64,000 nucleotides of DNA from Pseudoalteromonas nigrifaciens (GCF_002221505.1 NZ_CP011036.1:1736001-1800000); one strand, 5' to 3'. Positions 45,126-52,051 are shown, counted from the stretch's first letter. Numbers and translations are program-made. Notes: generated by a model from the sequence alone, not told the origin.

Positions 45126-46031
45126 CTACTTATGGGTTTTAGTTTGGTCGTTAAACATGGCTAGCATGTATTCACGGTTTGCTTGGGCGTCTTGCCATTC
45201 ATCTTCGGCAAATTGCGGTATGCAGTCAGCGCCGGCTAAATGCTCTGGGCCAAACTCGCCACTTAAACGGTTGAGCATATGGGTAATGCGTTGCTGTACC
45301 GCTAAGAATAAATGCCAGGTTGTTTGCGCTGCACCAATGCGGTGGTTTAAATCGAGGTCGCGGGCATTACAAAGCTGCTCGGCCATGGCAATAAACTCTT
45401 CGAGTGACTCGTTAACAACGGCGTTGTGTGCAAAAGCCTTTTGGCGCACCTGCGCTACTAACATAGGTAACTGGTACATTTGGGTTGGGGCTTTAGTTAA
45501 GCGCTCGTTTTCAAGGGCGTTTATAAGCGTGGCCGTGCTTTCTTCAAGCTCTTGTGTTCGCTCAGTTAACTTTTGCACTTGGGCGCGAATTTCTTTGCCG
45601 CTGGTTTCGGCCAGTACATCGAGGTCGTCATCATCCAACTGGGCAATAGACTCAAGCGGTACTTTAGTCAGCTCGCTTAGTTGATGTTGGCTCATGTTCA
45701 AAAGTGACAACTTGTCACTTTTGGACTTTGGTAAGCTTGAGAGCATTTTTGCGATGGCCATTGAACGTGCGGCAGTTCTGTAATGAATACCTGCACTTTC
45801 AAGCAGTTGCTTGAACTCGCCATGTTCTACTTGCTGCTTTACATTAAGTAAAATAAAGCCGGCCTCAGCGGCATCAGTAAATTGGCGGTTTGCTAAAAAC
45901 ACTACGCGGTCCATGCATTCGGCTACGCTTTGTGGCATCACTATGTTCAGTGGTGTTTTAAGCTTTTGTAGCTGGTGTTCTATTTCGTTGCCGTTTTCTT
46001 TACCTACTACATCGACTAAATTAGTGCTCAT
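45126..46031 (-). CDS. Phage early protein, possibly DNA-binding
   Basis: A 301-aa protein (start at 46031, MSTNLVDVV, preceded by GGAG). The segment HYRTAARSMAIAKML near 90 and LSLLNMSQHQLSELTKV resembles DUF3102/ParB-like helical modules, and 145-175 is a coiled-coil stretch. In transposable phages a similar protein often precedes MuA. It overlaps the 59-aa gene upstream by 11 bases. Function unknown. Confidence 0.65.
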   Translation of the reverse strand: MSTNLVDVVGKENGNEIEHQLQKLKTPLNIVMPQSVAECMDRVVFLANRQFTDAAEAGFILLNVKQQVEHGEFKQLLESAGIHYRTAARSMAIAKMLSSLPKSKSDKLSLLNMSQHQLSELTKVPLESIAQLDDDDLDVLAETSGKEIRAQVQKLTERTQELEESTATLINALENERLTKAPTQMYQLPMLVAQVRQKAFAHNAVVNESLEEFIAMAEQLCNARDLDLNHRIGAAQTTWHLFLAVQQRITHMLNRLSGEFGPEHLAGADCIPQFAEDEWQDAQANREYMLAMFNDQTKTHK

Positions 46032-46200
46032 AGCGCGCTCCAAAAGTGCTTGTTATAAATGAAACCGTGCCCGTTTTAAGGTTTGTTACCGATGTAAGTT
46101 GTGGCCTAACTACGCTTTTGTTGTTTGCTAACAGCATTACATCAGCCTCAATATTGCTAATTTGGTGTTTTTTAGACGGAGCTTGGTCTTTGATGGTCAT
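46021..46200 (-). CDS. Small phage early protein (59 aa)
   Basis: A 59-aa frame starting MTIKDQAPSKKHQISN and ending in GARYEH. It fills the otherwise empty 200-base gap in the early operon and overlaps the next gene by 11 bases, including that gene's ribosome site. AAGG upstream is a weak ribosome site. Residues are mostly polar with no membrane segment. Not recognised; support comes from position and coupling. Confidence 0.5.
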   Translation of the reverse strand: MTIKDQAPSKKHQISNIEADVMLLANNKSVVRPQLTSVTNLKTGTVSFITSTFGARYEH

Positions 46201-46247
46201 TGTTTTAGCCTTAATTTGGTTTTATAGCGGGTGGTGTAATGGTGCTG

Positions 46248-46697
46248 TCATTCTTGGTCGTCGTTGGTGAGTAACGACTCGGTAATGTAGCGCTGCATGG
46301 CGGTGCGCTCTTCTATTTCCATTTGCAGCTCAGCGTGTTGTTGCAATAGCTGCGAACGCTGATCAACCGCTTTAAACAAAATAGGTTTTAGCAACACATT
46401 GGCAGGCTCGGTTGAACGTACGGCGTAACACAGTGCAGGTAAAAAATGCATTGGCATGTAGTGGGCTTGGCTAGGTGCTAGCCACTTATTGAGTTTTGAC
46501 TGATCAACCTCGTTGTTTTGCGAGTGCAAAGCGTCGTTCATACGGTCCGCTATTACTGGGCGGCTAAAGCCAGAGCGCTTCATGGCTGAGCATACACTGT
46601 GAATAAACAAGTGATATATATCGCAGTCGGGTGCAACATCGGCTTCAAGTATGCTTTTAGTCATTTGGTTTTTTTGTGCCATTGTTAAATGTTCCAT
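46248..46697 (-). CDS. Hypothetical phage early regulatory protein
   Basis: About 149 aa from the ATG at 46697 (MEHLTMAQKNQ). The middle part CSAMKRSGFSRPVIADRMNDAL and DQSKLNKWLAPSQAHYMPM looks like a helix-turn-helix with target-recognition segment, and the C-terminus is a coiled coil. It lies second in the leftward early operon. It may be a regulator; no family is recognised. Confidence 0.6.
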   Translation of the reverse strand: MEHLTMAQKNQMTKSILEADVAPDCDIYHLFIHSVCSAMKRSGFSRPVIADRMNDALHSQNNEVDQSKLNKWLAPSQAHYMPMHFLPALCYAVRSTEPANVLLKPILFKAVDQRSQLLQQHAELQMEIEERTAMQRYITESLLTNDDQE

Positions 46698-46753
46698 AGG
46701 TAAAAATCTCTTACACAATTACATTGATTTAAAATGCGTTATTGCCGATGCTG

Positions 46754-47017
46754 TTATTCGCTGGCTAATAGCTCGCGCAGCGCTTGTACTTTTTGGCTGC
46801 GGGTATCTTTATTTTTTGTATAAGCAGATACATCTGGGAAAATGGCTTCTACCGGTTCACCAATAATTTTGGCAATAGCAGAGGCTACTTTGTATGAGGT
46901 GGTGTGTTGGTAAATAACACTGCTAACGTGCGACAGGTTTAAGCCTAGTGCAGTAGCAACAATTGATAGTGAATAGCCTTTTTCTTCAAGTGCTTGTTTA
47001 ATTTGGTCTGGTTTCAT
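46754..47017 (-). CDS. Ner/Nlp-like DNA-binding protein
   Basis: An 87-aa protein with an N-terminal helix-turn-helix: PDQIKQALEEKGYSLSIVATALGL followed by SHVSSVIYQ (in parts) and IAKIIGEPVEAIFP, close to Ner of Mu and Nlp. Ner turns down early transcription and blocks repressor expression. It is the first gene of the leftward operon, divergent from the repressor gene, as Ner is. Confidence 0.85.
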   Translation of the reverse strand: MKPDQIKQALEEKGYSLSIVATALGLNLSHVSSVIYQHTTSYKVASAIAKIIGEPVEAIFPDVSAYTKNKDTRSQKVQALRELLASE

Positions 47018-47102
47018 TGTAAAGTGCCTTTTGGTTTACATACTCTTTTATGTTCTTTGGCGAGATATAAAGCGTATGTTTTTGTTAATGTGTGGCAAGT
47101 AT

Positions 47103-47221
47103 AGTTTCAATATATTGAAACTGTCAACGCCTTTGGTTTCAATATATTGCACTTAAACTTCATTTTTTTGTAAGTTACTGATGTTTAATGCGATTAAAAT
47201 GGTTAAAAGTTTCAATAAATG
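47103..47221. promoter_or_regulatory. Immunity operator region between ner-like and repressor genes
   Basis: AGTTTCAATA-TATTGAAACT (47103-47122) is a perfect 20-bp palindrome. A second copy, GTTTCAATATATTGCAC (47136-47152), matches it except at the outer right arm. A third partial copy, AGTTTCAATAAATG (47208-47221), covers the start codon of the repressor gene. The arrangement suits graded control of both divergent promoters, with autorepression through the third site. Confidence 0.8.
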
Positions 47222-47899
47222 ACAACTTTTTTGCGCGATGAACGTAACCGGTTAGGGTTAACGCAAGCTGAAGCTTCAAAAGCTATTGGTGTTGGTAAGA
47301 CAACTTTTCTTAGGTGGGAGGCGGGACATCCAATTCCTTCCGATAAGTTAATCGCCCTATCTGATATAGGTTTTGATATTAACTACATACTAAAAGGCTC
47401 TAAAAGCGCTCCCCTACCTTTAGTGAAAACAAAAAGTACAGCGCTACAAACCAGTCATGCTGATCTAACGGCTGTGCCACAATACGATTTAGCGGCCAGT
47501 GCGGGCGGTGGTGCTTTGGTGGTGGCTGAACACCCAATTGCGCGGTTTGAATTATCGAGCCGTTGGTTGCAGCAAAATAACTTACATAATAAAAAATTAA
47601 CGGTAGTACCTGTACGCGGCGATAGTATGGAAAGAACCTTGTTTGACGGCGACTTAACTTTGGTCTCGTTGATTGATGACCAAACTGATGCACGTGAAGG
47701 TGTGTGCGTACTACGCTTTGATGATGAAATTTTTGTAAAGCGTATTCAGTACGACTTTAAAAGTAAGGGCTATAACATCACTAGCGACAACAGCGCCTAC
47801 TCTGGCTTTTTTGTTGATGCGGATGATATTAACGCTGGGCGCTTTAGCGTGCTTGGCCGTGTAGAACGTGTGCTACAACGTGCGCGTAAAGTGGATTGA
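47219..47899 (+). CDS. LexA/CI-type self-cleaving phage repressor (XRE + S24)
   Basis: A 226-aa repressor: XRE helix-turn-helix at 5-60 (LTQAEASKAIGVGKTTFLRWE) and a C-terminal S24 peptidase domain with cleavage pair A95-G96 (ASAGGG), catalytic S136 (GDSM) and K174 (VKRIQ). Such repressors cleave themselves when RecA is activated, so this prophage should be SOS-inducible, unlike Mu with its c repressor. There is no good ribosome site; the start codon lies in an operator half-site. Divergent from the ner-like gene. Confidence 0.92.
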   Translation: MTTFLRDERNRLGLTQAEASKAIGVGKTTFLRWEAGHPIPSDKLIALSDIGFDINYILKGSKSAPLPLVKTKSTALQTSHADLTAVPQYDLAASAGGGALVVAEHPIARFELSSRWLQQNNLHNKKLTVVPVRGDSMERTLFDGDLTLVSLIDDQTDAREGVCVLRFDDEIFVKRIQYDFKSKGYNITSDNSAYSGFFVDADDINAGRFSVLGRVERVLQRARKVD

Positions 47900-47917
47900 T
47901 AATAAAAAGGAATGCAG

Positions 47918-48292
47918 ATGGAGTTGTTAGACCGCAAATATGTACGAGAGTTGGCTAGTCAACATGACATAAGGCTGCTTGCTGCTGCCCTAAATAAGAC
48001 CTCCCCGCAACTACAGCTTGATTTAGACGATGAACTAAGTGAGTTAACTAAAGAGCTTAGCGAAGAAGAAGTTAAAAAGTTTGATATGATTTACTGTCAA
48101 GAGATGGATGCTTTAACAGTAATGAAGGAAGTAGAAGTTGCAAAGGACAAATTAAAAATCGCTGAACTTGAAGCTAAAACCGCTGAGGTAGAGTTGAATC
48201 AAGCGCAAGAGCAAGGCGAAATTAAAATTATTGGTTATGTTGTGGCCTTTGCAATCATATTTTTTGTTGGGCTGTTTATTTTTGGTAAGTAG
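47918..48292 (+). CDS. Coiled-coil protein with C-terminal membrane anchor
   Basis: A 124-aa protein (start at 47918, preceded by AAAAGG). Residues 25-100 are strongly charged and helical with heptad character, and the end is one hydrophobic helix (IIGYVVAFAIIFFVGLFIF) plus GK. Not recognised. It lies 18 bases after the repressor gene on the same strand, so it is probably made in the lysogen and may serve host conversion or exclusion. Confidence 0.65.
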   Translation: MELLDRKYVRELASQHDIRLLAAALNKTSPQLQLDLDDELSELTKELSEEEVKKFDMIYCQEMDALTVMKEVEVAKDKLKIAELEAKTAEVELNQAQEQGEIKIIGYVVAFAIIFFVGLFIFGK

Positions 48293-48344
48293 AGCATATA
48301 AAGTAGGTTTTTAGTTTTAACGTTTATTTAATGAGGGATTATTT

Positions 48345-48824
48345 ATGAAGAGTGTTTTTATAACGGCTGCTATATGTGCGGTACTTGTCGGCTGCGGTAA
48401 TAAAGAAGAAGTGCAAGCTACACAACTTACTCCACCACCGAAAGATTTTATTAGCCCGGATCGGTTCCTCAAATTTAGACTTGAAGCAGCAAGTGATATT
48501 TTAAAGACTGCCGCAACTGCCGATGGTTCAATTACTACAACTACCTCGCAATACAAAACCCGCTATGACAGTACTGATGGTGTTATTACATATTCTGAGA
48601 TTTACTTGCTAGATACTGCACCATGTAGCCAAACAGAAACTTTTGATCCTATTGCGGTGTTAAATGCTGTTGCTGTGAATCCAAAAAAGTTAGAAGAACA
48701 AGACAGAATGACCCATTTAGTCACTTACTATGATCATCAAGAAAAATTAAAGATTAGTGTTACCTGTGAGCAAGACGGAACGCCGATTGTGGTTAGGTTT
48801 AGTAATAAATATTATGGACATTAA
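48345..48824 (+). CDS. Putative lipoprotein in the lysogenic region
   Basis: A 159-aa protein with signal peptide ending in the lipobox VGCG (cysteine at 17), so it is probably a membrane lipoprotein. GAGGG precedes the ATG. Its mature part is not recognised. Because it follows the repressor in the region usually expressed in lysogens, a role in superinfection exclusion is possible, but this is inference. Confidence 0.7.
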   Translation: MKSVFITAAICAVLVGCGNKEEVQATQLTPPPKDFISPDRFLKFRLEAASDILKTAATADGSITTTTSQYKTRYDSTDGVITYSEIYLLDTAPCSQTETFDPIAVLNAVAVNPKKLEEQDRMTHLVTYYDHQEKLKISVTCEQDGTPIVVRFSNKYYGH

Positions 48825-48840
48825 TTAATAGTTTAGACTT

Positions 48841-48884
48841 TATAATAGGTTGATATTTTTAGTAGGCTATGTACAATTTAGATT
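48841..48884 (+). promoter_or_regulatory. Putative sigma-70 promoter of the RT unit
   Basis: TTGATA (48850-48855) and TACAAT (48872-48877) with a 16-base spacer form a good -35/-10 pair, giving a start near 48883-48885, exactly at the base of the long-range stem. A perfect TATAAT also lies at 48841-48846. Confidence 0.55.
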
Positions 48885-49036
48885 CCTGACATTAGGTGGC
48901 ACTTGCCGCTCCCTTCATGTATGTCACTATTGTGATTCTTATAGGCTCCTATGATGATTCTAATTGTATCTAATTGTCTCATTGTTGCCTACTCAGTTAG
49001 TTTTTAGTCATGCGCTTGCGCTAGACATGTCAGGGA
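48883..49036 (+). ncRNA. Structured leader RNA of the reverse transcriptase unit
   Basis: TTCCTGACAT (48883-48892) pairs with ATGTCAGGGA (49027-49036), a 10-bp stem with one G-U pair, enclosing 134 bases. Inside are four local hairpins: GGTGGC/GCCGCT (48895-48910), TCAC/GTGA (48924-48935), TTATAG/CTATGA (48939-48954), and GCG-CTTG-CGC (49012-49021) with a CUUG tetraloop. Between the third and fourth hairpins lies the tandem repeat TCTAATTGTA-TCTAATTGTC (48959-48978) with a weaker third unit. No convincing coding frame covers it. Position and closed form resemble RNAs that act with retron or defence reverse transcriptases. It is predicted by eye, not folded by program. Confidence 0.55.
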
Positions 49037-49053
49037 GATATGGAGGGTTATGT

Positions 49054-49206
49054 ATGGAAGATAAATCTAAACATAGTCTAGTTAAAGAGCGTATCGAATT
49101 AGCAACAGCCGTTATTGGATTCTTAAATGAATTTTATGACTTTATGCTGATTGTTATCGATCTCTTTAACATGGCTTTTAATTACTCATATTTGCTAAAA
49201 AAATGA
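49054..49206 (+). CDS. 50-aa hydrophobic protein coupled to the reverse transcriptase
   Basis: A 50-aa protein: a charged start (MEDKSKHSLVKERIE) followed by a long hydrophobic helix (AVIGFLNEFYDFMLIVIDLF in part) and a lysine-ending tail (YLLKK). It has a strong GGAGGG ribosome site 7 bases upstream, better than any for the in-frame ATG at 48964, which would lie within the structured leader. Its stop TGA overlaps the RT start as ATGA, and the RT has no ribosome site of its own, so the two are translated together. It could be a membrane effector or regulator; no family is recognised. Confidence 0.7.
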   Translation: MEDKSKHSLVKERIELATAVIGFLNEFYDFMLIVIDLFNMAFNYSYLLKK

Positions 49207-49970
49207 TTTACAATTCCAGTTGGTCCAATAGATTCGAAATTAAACCTGGTAGGTGGGTTTACAACCCAAGCTCTTCAAGTCGTAAGTCTGGTGAAAATGT
49301 ACTAAAAACACTTAATAAATCATGGCGATCCCCTTCGTATTATTATCACTTAAGATCTGGTGGACATGTAGAAGCATTATCTGTTCATTTACAAAATAAT
49401 TTCTTTTCAACAATCGATATAGCTGATTTTTTTGGCTATATAAGTCGTAGTAGAATTACAAGAGCGTTAAAGAAAGTTATCAGTTACGAAAAAGCTAGAG
49501 AAATAGCAAAACTGTCTACCGTTAAAGTAATGGGAAATTACCCCCACTCTCATCACTTACCCTACGGCTTTATACAATCTCCATTACTTGCTTCTATATG
49601 TTTAGCTGATAGTGCGCTAGGTATTTTTTTAGAGGAAATATACAAAAATAATTTAGCAACTGTGTCAGTTTATATGGATGACATTGTAATATCTTCAAAT
49701 GACGAAAGTGGTCTTAATAATATTTATGATAAGTTGATTGATAAATTAGAGAAGTCAAAGTTCCTAATTAATGATAAAAAATCAAATAAAGTTTCTGAAA
49801 AGACAACCGCATTTAATATAGAAATTTACCATAATGAGATGAAAATTGAGTACGAAAGGTTTGTTAAATTTCAACGAGCATATTCTTTGAGTAATTCAGA
49901 TCATCAAAAGAAAGGAATCGGATCATATGTTGGTAGTGTTAACAAAAAGCAATCTAAGCTTTTAATTTGA
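49203..49970 (+). CDS. Stand-alone reverse transcriptase (defence-RT-like)
   Basis: A 255-aa protein that is only a reverse-transcriptase domain. Visible motifs: motif A FFSTIDIADFF with D72; motif B LPYGFIQSP at 119-127; motif C VYMDDIVIS with YMDD at 157-160; and a following AFNIEI segment near 203. N-terminal YYYHLRSGGHVEAL precedes motif A. No maturase, endonuclease, helicase or primase part. The QSP in motif B excludes diversity-generating RTs (which have SQ). It lacks the retron NAxxH and VTG motifs. It therefore fits best among unknown-group or defence-associated RTs. It is AT-rich, lies in the cargo region of the prophage, and is coupled to the small upstream gene. Target and product unknown. 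Confidence 0.88.
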   Translation: MIYNSSWSNRFEIKPGRWVYNPSSSSRKSGENVLKTLNKSWRSPSYYYHLRSGGHVEALSVHLQNNFFSTIDIADFFGYISRSRITRALKKVISYEKAREIAKLSTVKVMGNYPHSHHLPYGFIQSPLLASICLADSALGIFLEEIYKNNLATVSVYMDDIVISSNDESGLNNIYDKLIDKLEKSKFLINDKKSNKVSEKTTAFNIEIYHNEMKIEYERFVKFQRAYSLSNSDHQKKGIGSYVGSVNKKQSKLLI

Positions 49971-50090
49971 CCCTAGATTATTTAAGTATACAAACTTCTA
50001 ACACTTTTTCATTTATTATACCCAAAATACATTAACGCCTGTAAGCTATTTTAAGCGCCCTGCTTTGTTTTGTGGCTACATTGGCTTTAG

Positions 50091-50148
50091 TTGAAACCGT
50101 TTAAACACACCCAGTCGAATTTAAACGCAGTTTAAACATGGTTTAAAC
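50091..50148. repeat. 11-bp-phased TTTAAAC array D
   Basis: TTGAAAC at 50091, then TTTAAAC at 50100, 50120, 50131 and 50142; the last three are exactly 11 bp apart and 50100-50120 is close to two steps. It lies in the gap 49971-50181 after the RT gene, which otherwise shows no gene. Confidence 0.75.
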
Positions 50149-50181
50149 TCATTTGCGGGGTGTGTTTGTTAGATTCACTTG

Positions 50182-50553
50182 TTATAGCGCATTTAAGGCA
50201 CTGGTTAAATCGGCTTTAGCTTTGCGAGTTGAATAGTTTATTTGCTTACTTGAGCGCAGTGGGTCTTTTAATACTATTTGTTGCTGGGCTATTGCTATGT
50301 ATTCATCCGTTGAAATATAACCATCACTAAAGCTGCTTTTAATTTTTGCTGTTAGTAGTGGGTTTGTGTTTTGGATAATACGCTGCGTGAGTGTGTCGTA
50401 CATGTTGGGCGATATTTCATTGGGCTTTCCATATTCAACATTTTTTATGTTGGGTTGTAGCAATAACTGCTGCGAAGCAAATAATGCTGCAGCTATTAAT
50501 AATGTCACGAATAACGCTTTTTTGGTTTGAAGTATTTTAGGGAGCATGGCCAA
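50182..50553 (-). CDS. Hypothetical protein with N-terminal membrane anchor
   Basis: A 123-aa protein with an N-terminal helix (ALFVTLLIAAALFASQQLLL) after a short basic start, then a soluble part. The remainder is polar with no known motif. It lies between array D and a terminator, transcribed against the RT unit. Not recognised. Confidence 0.55.
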   Translation of the reverse strand: MAMLPKILQTKKALFVTLLIAAALFASQQLLLQPNIKNVEYGKPNEISPNMYDTLTQRIIQNTNPLLTAKIKSSFSDGYISTDEYIAIAQQQIVLKDPLRSSKQINYSTRKAKADLTSALNAL

Positions 50554-50615
50554 TCCTTGGTTGTTTGATAGTTACTTTAGTTTAAAACAAATTCATAGGA
50601 ATGCTAATATGATAT

Positions 50616-50648
50616 AAAAGCCACCACCTAAAGTTAGTGGTGGCTTTT
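50616..50648 (-). terminator. Terminator after the small zinc-ribbon gene
   Basis: A perfect 12-bp stem AAAAGCCACCAC (50616-50627) with GTGGTGGCTTTT (50637-50648), 9-base loop; works on the minus strand for the gene at 50654-50794 and equally on the plus strand. Confidence 0.85.
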
Positions 50649-50653
50649 ATAGA

Positions 50654-50794
50654 TTACTTGCAGCTAGTGCAGTGAGGGATAACTAAGCATCGTTTACCTT
50701 TTTTGGGGTAGATTACTTTGCCGTTTTTAGTCACATGACTAACAAAGCTTACCTCACAAGGTTCTTTGCACTTAGGACAATAACCATTTTTCAT
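50654..50794 (-). CDS. Small zinc-ribbon-like protein (46 aa)
   Basis: A 46-aa protein beginning MKNGYCPKCKEPC with CxxC at 6-9 and a second pair at the end (HCTSCK), the pattern of a zinc ribbon. The start at 50794 is preferred over the in-frame start at 50845 because GGAGA precedes it. A strong terminator follows. Not recognised. Confidence 0.65.
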   Translation of the reverse strand: MKNGYCPKCKEPCEVSFVSHVTKNGKVIYPKKGKRCLVIPHCTSCK

Positions 50795-50981
50795 AGTCGT
50801 TTCTCCGTTGCTGAGAGAATACAACCATACAAATGCAACTTGCACATGCTTTACTAGGGGTTTATAATCTATATCGCCAAATATAATTATGACCTAGTTT
50901 GTTTGTATTCTCAGGTTAAAATTAACTTTTACTGTTAAGGTAAAAGACCCAGTTTAGCCTTGACCTTTGGTCAGGGCTTTA

Positions 50982-51449
50982 CTACCCATAAAAGTCAAAA
51001 GACAATTGTTTTGTTTCATAACCCATTATAGAAAGTATAATTTCTGCAAACATATCCGCTTGCCATTCAGCATCTTCTATTTCTTCAGCTGGTTTATCGG
51101 AATAATGCATTAACGACCGATGTCCTAGAAATAAATGACCCAACTCATGCAACATTACTGCTAAAGCTTCCTGCTCCCCAATGCATGCATTATTGTATAT
51201 AGACTGTGGTACACAGATTATTGCTTTACTTGGGTCGCAGTGACCTTTAGTTAAAAATATCCAATCTTTATCATCTACAACTTCTAACGTAACTCTGAGT
51301 TGATACAAAAGCTCAAAGTTTTTGTCTAAGTTTCGTCTGTTTCGACGTTTAAAGTCGAAAGCTTTGGCAAAATTCTCTGCAACGACTTTAATTTGACTGA
51401 GAGGTAACGGCGAAACTCTGTTCCCTCTCAATCGGTAATTTTCAGGCAT
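50982..51449 (-). CDS. ImmA/IrrE-type metallopeptidase
   Basis: A 155-aa protein with the zinc motif HELGH (in VMLHELGHLFLGHR) and a downstream DAEWQADMFA glutamate segment, typical of ImmA/IrrE peptidases. These cleave a partner XRE repressor encoded beside them; here the XRE gene is 2 bases upstream. The pair may form a switch, independent of the main repressor, or a toxin-antitoxin-like unit. Confidence 0.85.
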   Translation of the reverse strand: MPENYRLRGNRVSPLPLSQIKVVAENFAKAFDFKRRNRRNLDKNFELLYQLRVTLEVVDDKDWIFLTKGHCDPSKAIICVPQSIYNNACIGEQEALAVMLHELGHLFLGHRSLMHYSDKPAEEIEDAEWQADMFAEIILSIMGYETKQLSFDFYG

Positions 51450-51451
51450 AA

Positions 51452-51814
51452 TTATTCCTTACTACATTTGTTAATATCCTCTAAGAACTCTGCAAACTTT
51501 TTTAACTCATCCGGAGTAAAAGGTGAATGCGCGAATCCAGCTATAAGCATTTGCTGTTGCTGAGATAAACCACTTAACGATACGTTCTCATTGGCTACGT
51601 CTGCTAGCTGCCCTAAATTACTTATTGGGTGACCTTTTGATTTAAAAAAAGTATATATTTTACTAACCCAATTTTTTGATATTTTTTTACTACCAGTTTC
51701 TAATCCACTTAGATAGGCAGTCGAAGTTTCTAGCTCTTGAGACATAGTTTTCAATGTGTAACCTACGTCAATTCGAGCTTTACGAATTGTTTTACCAAAT
51801 TCAGAAAGTGCCAT
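51452..51814 (-). CDS. XRE-family regulator paired with ImmA-like peptidase
   Basis: A 120-aa protein with an N-terminal XRE helix-turn-helix (TLKTMSQELETSTAYLSGLETGSKKIS) and a helical C-terminus. The start at 51814 follows a strong GGAGG, so the upstream in-frame ATG at 51832 is unlikely. It is the probable substrate of the ImmA-like peptidase and probable ligand of the palindrome at 51904-51918. Confidence 0.85.
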   Translation of the reverse strand: MALSEFGKTIRKARIDVGYTLKTMSQELETSTAYLSGLETGSKKISKNWVSKIYTFFKSKGHPISNLGQLADVANENVSLSGLSQQQQMLIAGFAHSPFTPDELKKFAEFLEDINKCSKE

Positions 51815-51903
51815 TGTTCCTCCTCGCTTCATGACCCGATTTGAAGCTATTTATAATTTACCATAAAAGAATAATAATTCAACTAAAAAGGTTAATTTAT
51901 TTT

Positions 51904-51918
51904 ACCATTAATAATGGT
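51904..51918. promoter_or_regulatory. Palindromic operator candidate
   Basis: ACCATTA-A-TAATGGT is a perfect 7-1-7 palindrome between the divergent XRE gene and the rightward head operon; a half-site TTTACCAT recurs near 51857. It may be the XRE operator and would then also control the head genes. Confidence 0.6.
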
Positions 51919-51956
51919 TGATACTTTTTAGATACCCGCTTAGCCTATATAAGCAA

Positions 51957-51997
51957 CCCCAATACACCCGCTGTAAAGTCTATTCCAGCGGTTGGGG
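51957..51997 (+). other. Nested RNA hairpin in the leader of the head operon
   Basis: CCCCAA (51957-51962) pairs with TTGGGG (51992-51997), and directly inside it CCGCTG (51968-51973) pairs with CAGCGG (51986-51991); the only interruption is a 5-base bulge (TACAC) on the 5' side. It is followed by a pyrimidine run CTCCTCCTC, complementary to ribosome-binding sequences. No T-run follows, so it is probably not a simple terminator. Confidence 0.55.
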
Positions 51998-52051
51998 CTC
52001 TCCTCCTCACATACACTGGTGCCACTTAGTTAGTTTATTGGCACTGGGAAC

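Noticed and set aside
47188..47230. ATG at 47188 as repressor start
   Set aside because: It is in a different reading frame from the repressor and is stopped shortly after; the ATG at 47219 leads directly into the helix-turn-helix.
48964..49206. 80-aa start for the small RT-linked protein at 48964
   Set aside because: It would be read through the structured leader and has no ribosome site; GGAGGG fits the ATG at 49054.
49203..49970. Diversity-generating retroelement
   Set aside because: Motif B reads QSP rather than the SQ of these RTs, there is no accessory Avd-like gene, and I found no template/variable repeat pair with adenine-specific differences near tail-tip genes.
48883..49970. Classical retron
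   Set aside because: The leader position and closing stem are similar, but the RT lacks the NAxxH and VTG motifs and has no typical retron effector gene. Kept as defence-RT-like.
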